Source of the DNA: Bacteroidota bacterium
GTDB lineage: Bacteria > Bacteroidota > Ignavibacteria > T3Sed10-11
NCBI GenBank assembly: GCA_007128495.1
Contig: SKXH01000028.1
Location: 1 to 12,554 of the forward strand
Reading direction: 5' to 3'
Length of the DNA stretch: 12,554 bases
The notes under the pieces were generated by a model that was not told the DNA's origin, made no database searches, and saw only the letters and a program-made list of their open reading frames with translations. Shown here in pieces: positions 1-5,790 of this stretch. Within the stretch, counting starts at the first letter, position 1; every line of letters starts with the position of its first letter. A program made the position numbers and the translations under genes.

Positions 1-2
1 AA

Positions 3-1034
3 AAAGAAGATATTTTAAACGTTAGAGCAGATGCTATTGTAAATTCGGTCAATCTGACCGGCGTGATGGGGAAAGGTATAGCGTTGGCGATAAAGGAGGC
101 ATTTCCGGAAAATTATAAATTGTATAAAAAAGCATGTGATGAAAAAAATATCGATATCGGTGAAATATTTGTTACTGAAACAGGACAGTTATTTCCAAAA
201 TATATTGTAAATTTTCCGTCGAAAAAGCACTGGAGATATCCTTCCAGGTATGAATGGATTGAAGAGGGTTTGAAGTCTCTCGTGAACTGGATCAGGAGGA
301 TCGATATCGATTCAATTGTGATTCCTCCGTTGGGAAGCGGAAACGGGAAATTGGATTGGGAGAAGGTTAAACCGATGATAGTGAAGCACCTGAAAGAATT
401 TGAAAACTCTCTCGATATAATTATTATTGAACCTTCCTCAAAGTTTACACAAACGAATAATAAAAATACGTTAAAGACCGAGCCGAAATTAACCCCCGCA
501 CGTGCTATGATTTTATATGTAATGAATAAATATAGGGTTTTAGGTTTTGAGATTAATTTACTTGTAGTGCAGAAAATCGCATATTTTTTGCAAAGGTTGG
601 GTGAACCGCTTCGCCTTAAATTTGAAAAGGGATATTATGGACCGTTTGCGTACAATATAATTCCTGTCCTCAGAACACTACGCCATCACTACATTAACTA
701 TAAAACTTTAGACAGTGCCAAACCGAGCACTGTTATAAGACTTGATACTACAAAGATGAATGAAGTAGAGAAATACATTGAGAATAATTTAAGTGAAGAT
801 CAGAAAGAGCGTTTACAAAAAACATTAGAAATAATACGGGATTTTGAAACACCATTCGGGTTGGAATTATTGGGAACCGTCGATTATATCTTTACACAAA
901 AAAAAGAACCGGTCGAATCTTCTACTGTTATGTCCGAGTTGAAAGAGTGGACGAATCGTAAAGAAAAATTGTATAAACTATATCATATAGATGTAGCGAA
1001 AAATAGATTGTTGCACTATTTTAAATATAATTAG
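3..1034 (+). CDS. darG: DarG, DNA ADP-ribosyl glycohydrolase antitoxin (5' end cut by window)
   Basis: Antitoxin of the type II DarT-DarG system. DarT ADP-ribosylates thymidine in DNA; DarG removes the mark with its macrodomain and also binds DarT. The frame is open from base 3 with no stop, and codons before the GTG at 63 encode macrodomain sequence (KEDILNVRADAIVNSVN), so the true start is upstream. Macrodomain signs are NSVNLTGVMGKGIA, NFPSKKHWR (the stretch that, from memory, carries the catalytic lysine of Thermus DarG) and PPLGSGNGKLDW. A linker rich in Thr/Asn/Lys follows. The C-terminal half begins LTPARAMILYVM and contains FLQRLGEPLRLKFEKGYYGP, typical of the DarT-binding part of DarG. 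The gene is AT-rich compared with its neighbours, which suggests horizontal gain. darT should lie immediately upstream. Identification is strong; function as an active antitoxin is inferred. Confidence 0.9.
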   Translation, partial: KEDILNVRADAIVNSVNLTGVMGKGIALAIKEAFPENYKLYKKACDEKNIDIGEIFVTETGQLFPKYIVNFPSKKHWRYPSRYEWIEEGLKSLVNWIRRIDIDSIVIPPLGSGNGKLDWEKVKPMIVKHLKEFENSLDIIIIEPSSKFTQTNNKNTLKTEPKLTPARAMILYVMNKYRVLGFEINLLVVQKIAYFLQRLGEPLRLKFEKGYYGPFAYNIIPVLRTLRHHYINYKTLDSAKPSTVIRLDTTKMNEVEKYIENNLSEDQKERLQKTLEIIRDFETPFGLELLGTVDYIFTQKKEPVESSTVMSELKEWTNRKEKLYKLYHIDVAKNRLLHYFKYN

Positions 1035-1075
1035 ATTGTAGTTTTCCCTAACTTGCCCAAACGATAGATCTGAAT

Positions 1076-1415
1076 TACATTCACTCCGATATCGACCACA
1101 TCCTCCGCCTCGCCGGCTTCGACTGGCTCTCAAAACAAACTTCCCGCCTTAACTTTTGAAATATATATATTGAATCGGAACTCCGCAAAGCGGAGAAATC
1201 TCCACCACGCCGCGTTTGATTCCTACTTCCTCGGTATCCGTCCCGATTATGTGATAGAAATCCGAAAGGACTTGCTTGACGAGGAGGATGGCCCGATGTT
1301 GATCCACGGGGTGAAAGATTTGAACAATCGAAAGATCATCCTTCCATTGCCGCATAGTCTCTCACCGGATACAGAGTTGCTGGAAAGGCGTTATGAGGAG
1401 TTCCGCGAGAGGTAG
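1076..1415 (+). pseudogene. HNH endonuclease remnant with internal deletion
   Basis: Two pieces of one family of HNH restriction-like endonucleases remain. Codons 1076-1159 read YIHSDIDHILRLAGFDWLS then KQTSRLNF and stop; LRLAGFDWL resembles the N-terminus of these proteins (LRLAAFDWL type). From about 1196, in a different frame, comes the C-terminal part: LHHAAFDSYFLGIRPDYVIE, then EEDGPMLIHGVKDL and LLERRYEEF before the stop at 1413-1415. Intact relatives are roughly 300 residues; here the middle, including most of the HNH core, is missing and only its last LHHAAFD segment survives. The TTG at 1170 could open an 81-codon frame, but its first codons come from junction sequence. The GC-richer codon use differs from darG. 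Almost certainly non-functional. Confidence 0.75.
1181..1195. repeat. Short perfect inverted repeat at the HNH deletion junction
   Basis: CTCCGC-AAA-GCGGAG, 6-bp arms around 3 bases. It lies exactly between the two surviving pieces of the HNH gene, next to an alternating AT tract (1161-1170). It may mark the deletion endpoint; it is too short to call a terminator. Confidence 0.5.
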
Positions 1416-1538
1416 ATCAACTGGCTTTTGTAGTTAAAATTATTGATATTGAACAAACTAACATCCCGGGTCTTTTTTTATTATACGGGAATCATCTCAT
1501 GCTTAAGACCTTCCCTTTTATTCATTAACAGAGTTAAC

Positions 1539-1607
1539 TTGACAAATTGCCGGTAAAGCAGTAATCTGTTACCGTTGACTATTCCCGAAATGATGTAGTG
1601 TTATAAC
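1539..1607 (+). promoter_or_regulatory. Candidate promoter(s) and dyad upstream of the proline dehydrogenase-like gene
   Basis: Two promoter signals are visible. TTGACA at 1539-1544 is a perfect -35, but the hexamer 17 bp downstream (TAATCT, 1562-1567) is a poor -10. A better start is the extended -10 TGTTATAAC at 1599-1607, giving a leader of about 18 nt before the ATG at 1632. A 6-bp inverted repeat, CGGTAA (1551-1556) and TTACCG (1569-1574) with a 12-nt gap, overlaps the first promoter and could bind a dimeric regulator. The rest of the 1416-1631 gap holds a CCCGGG followed by a T-run (1465-1479) and nothing else recognised. Confidence 0.4.
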
Positions 1608-1631
1608 GAGAACACCGGTAGTGATAACCTG

Positions 1632-2567
1632 ATGAACATCACACGTTCTATCCTGCTCAAGATGTCGCAAAATCAATGGCTGAAAGATCATGTCCCCCGC
1701 TGGAAATTTACCCGCCGGGCGGTTCGCCGCTTCATGCCCGGCGAAACCGTTGAGGATGCCCTCGATGCAGCCGCCGTATTCGAGCGTGAAGGAATTCCTG
1801 CCGTCTTTACCCGGCTCGGTGAGAACAGTACACAGCTTGAGGAGGCGGAGGAGGTACGGGAGCATTATCTGGATACGGCCGGTAAGATTGCCGGGCGGGG
1901 ACTATCCACCGAGATATCCGTTAAATTGACGCATCTCGGACTCGATCTGTCGGTCGATGCGCCATTTCAATACTGCAAAGAGATCGCCGCTAAAGCAAAC
2001 AAGCTCTCCGGAAATGATTTCTTCATCGATATGGAAGGGAGCGCGTATGTACAGCGGACAATCGATCTGTATCTCCGGCTGAAGAGAGAACTTGATAATG
2101 TCGGATTGTGTATTCAGGCATCTTTACACCGCACGGAAAAAGACCTTGACGACCTGTTTGAAGTCGACGGCTCTCTCCGGCTGGTCAAAGGCGCCTACAA
2201 AGAACCGCCGGATGTCGCAATTCAGTCCAAACGAAAAGTAGATGAGCATTGTTTTGTTCTGTCTCAAAAAATGCTTCGCCGCACAAAGCAACACGGCACG
2301 CGAATGATCTACGCCACCCACGACGATAAACTGATCGGGCGTATAATTGAAGAGGCGAAAAAGATAAAACTTCCCAACGATCAGGTTGAGTTTCAGATGC
2401 TCTACGGTATTAAAACCGGTTTGCAAAGTCAACTCGTCCGTGACGGCTATAAAGTACGTGTACTTATTGCATACGGTGAATCGTGGTACCCGTGGTACAT
2501 GCGGCGGCTGGCCGAACGACCGGCGAATGTTTTGTTTGTGTTGAGGAATGCTGTATTCAGAGGTTGA
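1632..2567 (+). CDS. Proline dehydrogenase family protein (monofunctional, FAD); possible hydroxyproline dehydrogenase
   Basis: A single-domain PRODH of 311 residues, the usual size of monofunctional bacterial enzymes, which oxidise proline to pyrroline-5-carboxylate with FAD and pass electrons to quinone at the membrane. Visible motifs: SVKLT (Lys98, equivalent to E. coli PutA Lys329), FIDMEGS (Asp133, Asp370), RLVKGAYKE (183-191), ATHD (228-231), EFQMLYGI (253-260) and the substrate-binding YMRRLAERP (Arg291, Arg292, Glu295, equal to Arg555, Arg556, Glu559). The residue aligned by eye with PutA Tyr540, which discriminates against hydroxyproline, is Leu278 (VRVLIAYG rather than VRVYxPxG). 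The next gene on the strand is a HOGA-like aldolase, so hydroxyproline is a plausible substrate. The start at 1632 follows an in-frame stop at 1596; no clear Shine-Dalgarno is seen. Family certain, substrate inferred. Confidence 0.88.
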   Translation: MNITRSILLKMSQNQWLKDHVPRWKFTRRAVRRFMPGETVEDALDAAAVFEREGIPAVFTRLGENSTQLEEAEEVREHYLDTAGKIAGRGLSTEISVKLTHLGLDLSVDAPFQYCKEIAAKANKLSGNDFFIDMEGSAYVQRTIDLYLRLKRELDNVGLCIQASLHRTEKDLDDLFEVDGSLRLVKGAYKEPPDVAIQSKRKVDEHCFVLSQKMLRRTKQHGTRMIYATHDDKLIGRIIEEAKKIKLPNDQVEFQMLYGIKTGLQSQLVRDGYKVRVLIAYGESWYPWYMRRLAERPANVLFVLRNAVFRG

Positions 2568-2603
2568 AACGGTATATAGTATTGAGATAATAATGTATCG
2601 GAG

Positions 2604-2620
2604 AAACGGAGAACCGTTTT
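2604..2620 (+). terminator. Weak hairpin with T-run after the proline dehydrogenase-like gene
   Basis: AAACGG-AGAA-CCGTTT (stem 2604-2609 with 2614-2619) ends in four Ts, about 37 nt after the stop codon. The stem is short and the T-run is partly inside it, so it may be a weak terminator or attenuator before the aldolase gene. The remaining 2621-2704 is AT-rich and should hold the aldolase promoter, but no convincing -35/-10 pair is visible. Confidence 0.3.
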
Positions 2621-2704
2621 AGCGTTTCGCTACTTCACCGTAATCGAGCTAACTCTAAATATATTTTTTAAAGAAAACCCGATAATTAAAAAACAATTAC
2701 AGAT

Positions 2705-3592
2705 ATGAATAAACTAACAGGTATTTTCCCGCCCATCCCGACGCCGTTCGTTGATAACGAACTTGCTGTCGATAAACTTGAACTCAATATATCGAAATGG
2801 AATCAAACCGGATTACGCGGATACGTTGTATTCGGTTCAAACGGTGAGAGCGTATTTCTTACCCGTGATGAGAAGGTGAAATTGATCGGGGTGGTGAAGC
2901 AGCATGCATCCCCGGATAAAGTTATTATCGCGGGTACCGGATCTGAATCGATCAAGGATACGATCTCACTTTCGAATGATATTGCAGAACTCGGCGCGGA
3001 TTACGCGCTCGTCGTCACACCGTCGTACTACAAATCGGAAATGAAACATAACTCGTTTATCAAATATTTTACAATGGTCGCCGATGCGGTAAAGATACCG
3101 GTTATCCTGTATAACGTGCCGAAATTTACCGGCGTGGATATTCAGGCGGAGACCGTGGCACAGCTTGCAGAACACCCGAACATCGTCGGGATTAAAAACA
3201 GCACCGAGAATATGAGGCAGATAATTGAATTCGTTTCCGGCACACCGGATGATTTTTCGGTGATCGCGGGAACGGCGTCGGTGCTCTATAACGGATTGAC
3301 GAGCGGCGCAACCGGCGGTATCCTTGCCCTTGCAAACATTACGCCCGGTGAATGCGTTCGGATACAGGAATTAGTCGATGCCGGAAAGTTAAAAGAAGCC
3401 CTCTCGCTGCAGCAGCGGCTCATCCCGCTTAACAAGGCGGTTACCTCGCAATACGGTGTTGCGGGATTAAAGGCGGCAATGGATATGCTCGGCTATTTCG
3501 GCGGCGAGCCGCGGGCGCCGTTGCTGGCGTTGGGGGAGGGAGAAAGGGAGAATATTCGCATTATAATTTCCAGATCGGACGTATTGAAGTAA
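2705..3592 (+). CDS. DapA/NAL-superfamily aldolase, likely 4-hydroxy-2-oxoglutarate aldolase (HOGA-like)
   Basis: A class I (Schiff-base) pyruvate aldolase of 295 residues, full length for the DHDPS/N-acetylneuraminate lyase superfamily. The Schiff-base lysine is Lys164 (VGIKNS) and the catalytic tyrosine Tyr136 (YNVP). The pyruvate-binding loop is GSNGES (44-49), not the GTTGE of DapA, and after YNVP comes KFTG, so the DapA arginine that binds aspartate semialdehyde (E. coli Arg138, YNVPSRTG) is absent. Resemblance to vertebrate mitochondrial HOGA1 runs along the whole length: GSNGE, VTPSYY, EHPNIVGIKNS, LALAN, LQQRLIPLNKAVT and FGGEPRAPL each have close counterparts there. HOGA splits 4-hydroxy-2-oxoglutarate into pyruvate and glyoxylate, the last step of hydroxyproline breakdown. 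The upstream PRODH-like gene fits that pathway. An ATG without Shine-Dalgarno is the only sensible start. Other 2-oxo-acid aldolase or dehydratase roles remain possible. Confidence 0.85.
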   Translation: MNKLTGIFPPIPTPFVDNELAVDKLELNISKWNQTGLRGYVVFGSNGESVFLTRDEKVKLIGVVKQHASPDKVIIAGTGSESIKDTISLSNDIAELGADYALVVTPSYYKSEMKHNSFIKYFTMVADAVKIPVILYNVPKFTGVDIQAETVAQLAEHPNIVGIKNSTENMRQIIEFVSGTPDDFSVIAGTASVLYNGLTSGATGGILALANITPGECVRIQELVDAGKLKEALSLQQRLIPLNKAVTSQYGVAGLKAAMDMLGYFGGEPRAPLLALGEGERENIRIIISRSDVLK

Positions 3593-3604
3593 ATCAAAAG
3601 CGTC

Positions 3605-3645
3605 TTGACATTATAACATCATGACGTTACCTTGTATCCAGAGGT
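3605..3645 (+). promoter_or_regulatory. Toxin-antitoxin promoter with palindromic operator
   Basis: A perfect -35 TTGACA stands at 3605-3610. A near-palindrome TAACATCATGACGTTA (3614-3629, 14 of 16 positions symmetric, perfect core TCATGA) fills the space before the -10 region, which itself is poor (TTACCT or similar, 3627-3632). Such a site is where a RHH antitoxin or its toxin complex would be expected to autorepress. GAGGTGA (3641-3647) is a good Shine-Dalgarno for the ATG at 3655. Confidence 0.5.
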
Positions 3646-3654
3646 GAAAAATCT

Positions 3655-3843
3655 ATGGCTGACTTATCAAAGCGTTTAACTATTTATTTTGAACCGGACT
3701 TGCACAAAGCGTTGCGGTTAAAAGCCGCTCAATCCAATAAATCGGTCTCGGAGATTGTTAACGATGCGGTGCGTGCAGCATTGAGGGAAGATCAGGAGGA
3801 TCTGGCCGCGTTTGAACAACGTGTACATGAACCTGTCCTATGA
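3655..3843 (+). CDS. Ribbon-helix-helix antitoxin, C-terminally truncated by frameshift
   Basis: A 62-residue protein whose N-terminal 45 residues form a ribbon-helix-helix DNA-binding fold: beta strand KRLTIYF, helix PDLHKALRLKAAQ, turn SNKS, helix VSEIVNDAVRAAL. It would bind the palindrome just upstream and repress the operon. It ends at TGA (3841-3843) right after HEPVL. Related antitoxins continue with a SYEELL-type tail, and that tail is present here in the +1 frame (3836-3883). The truncated protein therefore probably keeps DNA binding but lacks the region that usually clamps the toxin. Start supported by a strong Shine-Dalgarno 7 nt upstream. Partner of the RelE gene that begins 26 nt after the stop. 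Family sure; state (truncated but still made, or dead) unknown. Confidence 0.8.
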   Translation: MADLSKRLTIYFEPDLHKALRLKAAQSNKSVSEIVNDAVRAALREDQEDLAAFEQRVHEPVL

Positions 3844-3883
3844 AGAATTGCTGAACGACCTTAAATCCCATGGCAAAATATAG
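3836..3883 (+). other. Out-of-frame C-terminal tail of the RHH antitoxin
   Basis: In the +1 frame relative to the antitoxin, codons read SYEELLNDLKSHGKI then TAG (3881-3883). This is the expected toxin-binding tail. Its stop overlaps the toxin start (3870) by 14 nt, a typical coupled arrangement, which shows the two were once one reading frame. A 5-bp contraction of a CCTAT tandem repeat at about 3837-3841 would explain the shift. The ATG at 3827 in this frame could in principle start an 18-codon peptide. Confidence 0.65.
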
Positions 3884-4127
3884 ACTGGGTTTTAAGCAAT
3901 CTGTTACAAAGGATTTTCGCCGGATTCCGGATCAAGATGTTCATAATATTCTGAAACGAATCGATGCATTAACGCAGGATCCCCGTCCGGTTGGATGTGA
4001 AAAATTGTCCGGGCAGGAACGGTACCGGGTTCGTCAAGGTGTATACAGAATTGTTTATGAGATTGTTGATGAAATAGTCACTATTATTGTGGTCAAAGTA
4101 GCGCATCAACGCGATGTCTATAAATAG
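3870..4127 (+). CDS. RelE/ParE-superfamily toxin
   Basis: An 85-residue protein of the RelE/ParE fold, full length for the family; RelE members cut mRNA on the ribosome, ParE members block gyrase. Visible signature: a helical N-terminal half (FKQSVTKDFRRIPDQDVHNI, KRIDAL), then the beta-sheet half KLSGQERYRVRQGVYRIVYE, and the C-terminal VVKVAHQRDVYK with the terminal Tyr typical of RelE-like mRNA interferases (HRxxVY). The basic residues Arg and Lys in this half and the His-x-Arg near the end are consistent with a RelE-type active site, so mRNA cleavage is more likely than gyrase poisoning. It is the second gene of the operon with the RHH antitoxin; its start lies inside the old antitoxin tail, so translation was probably coupled. 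The toxin looks intact while the antitoxin is truncated. Confidence 0.85.
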   Translation: MAKYRLGFKQSVTKDFRRIPDQDVHNILKRIDALTQDPRPVGCEKLSGQERYRVRQGVYRIVYEIVDEIVTIIVVKVAHQRDVYK

Positions 4128-4170
4128 CAGTTTCTTGATATTAATAAACACCCTGGTTATATTTGTTCAG

Positions 4171-4200
4171 TTGAGAATCTCCAGCTTGTTAAAGTTTTAT
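4171..4200 (+). promoter_or_regulatory. Possible promoter of the GHKL ATPase cassette
   Basis: TTGAGA (4171-4176, 5/6 to the -35 consensus) and TTTTAT (4195-4200, 4/6 to the -10) are 18 bp apart, upstream of the ATPase start. No terminator is visible after the RelE gene, so read-through from the toxin operon is also possible. Confidence 0.3.
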
Positions 4201-4264
4201 TGGAGTCTCTCGCAACAAATTATTCGTGGGAACCCTCGATCAAAATAAATCAAACTATAATTCC

Positions 4265-5788
4265 ATGAAACACTACTCCGGCATCGACTACGAGCACTTC
4301 CTCAACGATATCCGCGATATGTATCCCTTCAGCATCGATGAAGCGGTGCTGGTGGAGCTCATTGCAAATTCTCTCGATGCGAAAACAACGCTACTCGATA
4401 TCCGTATCGATCCGGAACAGAAGATTTTCGAACTGACCGATAACGGCAAGGGGATGACCGCCAGAGGTTTTGAACTCTACCATAATTTTTCAACATCGTT
4501 TAAACGAAAAGGATACGGCATCGGGTTTGCCGGACTCGGCGCGAAGCTGGGGCTAAAAATATCCGATAAGATCGTTACCGAAACACGGCAAAAAAGTACA
4601 TCGACGAAATCATTCCGGGGAGCATCCGAGTGGAAATTCGAAAAACTGAAAAAACGGGCTCGCACAAATGCACAACCCGTGTGGTATGATCTTGAGGAAC
4701 GTACACTCACTCATCACGGTACGCGGGTTCGGATCCATCTCAGGAATAAATCACATGCTTTATTAAAGCCAGCCGAAGTCGAAAAGATCATATGCCGGCA
4801 ATACCTGCCGCTTCTTTTACTGCACGAATTTTACGAGATGAGCGCAATATATAACAGAGTAAATGTATTGATCAACGGACACCTTATCGAACCTCCCCAG
4901 TTTCATCCTCTGAAAACAAAAGAATACATTTTACGCCGCGGTAAAAGTCGTAAACCGTATGCGTTCGCCCGGTTCGAATTACATCCCGATGAAGTGCCGG
5001 AAGAAATGCAGGGAATTGCCGTATCAACCTTCGGTAAAGTGATCAAACGGGATTATCTCAAACAATATTTTAAGCATATGAACCGGGTCACCGGGATTAT
5101 CGAGGTGCCGGAACTGGTGGAATGCCTCACGACGAACAAATGCGATTTCAGACGGGAAGGGACGGCAGGCAATAAATATTACCGGTTCAGTAAACTCGCC
5201 CAGCAGGAATTCCGTAGGTGGCTCGAAGAACTACAGCTCGTCGATAGAAAGGAAATCAAATCCGACCGTGATGCCCAACGGTTACAACGCGTTATAAACA
5301 GAATTGTCGGAGATATACCCGATCTGCAGAAGTTTTACGGCTACCGCACCAACCGCGAAGGACTTGTGAAAGAGGACAACGGCGAATACACCGGTGCTAT
5401 ACCGGAAAAAATTGGAGAACAACCGGAAGTAAAAGAAGAACAATCCGGAGAACAACTCGTTAAGGATGCCATCGAACAAGCGGTGAAAAGAATACAGGGC
5501 CTTGAGCCGGGTGAAGAAGTAACTGCGGAGAAAAAAGTGCGCTCAAGCAGGTTCGGTCCGAAGATACAATATACCGATGATCCGCATCGTGATGATATAA
5601 GCTGGATGGACGGCGAGACGGTCCTTATCAACACCGCGCATCCGACATTTCAAAAAGCGGTTTCGAAAAAAGTAGTCGAGTATCACAATCTTTTTGCCGC
5701 GGCTCTTGCAATGCTTCGTGAAATACCCACCGCATCGGAAAAGATAGAACTGCTCGAACGATTTATGATTGGATGGGGAAAAATGTAA
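4265..5788 (+). CDS. GHKL-fold (Hsp90/MutL/MORC-like) ATPase
   Basis: A 507-residue GHKL ATPase of unknown role. The Bergerat ATP site is complete: ELIANSLDA (Glu31 as likely general base, Asn35), DNGKGM (59-64), the glycine-rich lid GYGIGFAGLGAK (83-94) and GTRVRI (152-157). A transducer-like (S5) region follows, with INGHLIEPP, VSTFGKVI (254-260) and LTTNKCDFRR (288-297). A charged Glu/Lys-rich linker spans about 365-425. The C-terminal block WMDGETVLINTAHP (447-460) and YHNLFAAALAML recalls a conserved tail in Hsp90-like ATPases of bacteria and archaea. No HisKA or nuclease domain is seen, so it is not a sensor kinase. The ATG at 4265 is preferred because the conserved sequence starts there; a GTG at 4226 would add 13 unconvincing residues. 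Neither has a Shine-Dalgarno. First gene of a tight three-gene cassette; the next gene begins 2 nt after the stop. Confidence 0.8.
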   Translation: MKHYSGIDYEHFLNDIRDMYPFSIDEAVLVELIANSLDAKTTLLDIRIDPEQKIFELTDNGKGMTARGFELYHNFSTSFKRKGYGIGFAGLGAKLGLKISDKIVTETRQKSTSTKSFRGASEWKFEKLKKRARTNAQPVWYDLEERTLTHHGTRVRIHLRNKSHALLKPAEVEKIICRQYLPLLLLHEFYEMSAIYNRVNVLINGHLIEPPQFHPLKTKEYILRRGKSRKPYAFARFELHPDEVPEEMQGIAVSTFGKVIKRDYLKQYFKHMNRVTGIIEVPELVECLTTNKCDFRREGTAGNKYYRFSKLAQQEFRRWLEELQLVDRKEIKSDRDAQRLQRVINRIVGDIPDLQKFYGYRTNREGLVKEDNGEYTGAIPEKIGEQPEVKEEQSGEQLVKDAIEQAVKRIQGLEPGEEVTAEKKVRSSRFGPKIQYTDDPHRDDISWMDGETVLINTAHPTFQKAVSKKVVEYHNLFAAALAMLREIPTASEKIELLERFMIGWGKM

Positions 5789-5790
5789 AT

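Noticed and set aside
63..65. GTG at 63 as the start of the DarG gene
   Set aside because: Codons 3-62 already encode conserved macrodomain sequence in the same frame, so the gene begins outside the window.
1465..1480. CCCGGG plus T-run as a terminator after the HNH remnant
   Set aside because: CCCGGG is a 6-bp palindrome without a loop, and the distant CGGG (1486-1489) pairs across the T-run, so no real terminator stem forms.
3836..3845. Programmed +1 frameshift at CTA-TGA as the normal way to make the antitoxin
   Set aside because: It would skip the Ser-Tyr of the expected SYEELL tail and no known stimulatory element is visible; a tandem-repeat contraction is simpler. Kept only as an alternative.
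4226..4228. GTG start for the GHKL ATPase
   Set aside because: It adds 13 low-complexity polar residues before the conserved MKHYSGIDYEHFL start and has no Shine-Dalgarno at proper spacing.
5773..5775. ATG start for the UPF0158-DUF6429 gene overlapping the ATPase
   Set aside because: The family pattern begins at MKINLD (5791), which also has a G-rich stretch upstream; the longer form adds only six residues and cannot be fully excluded.
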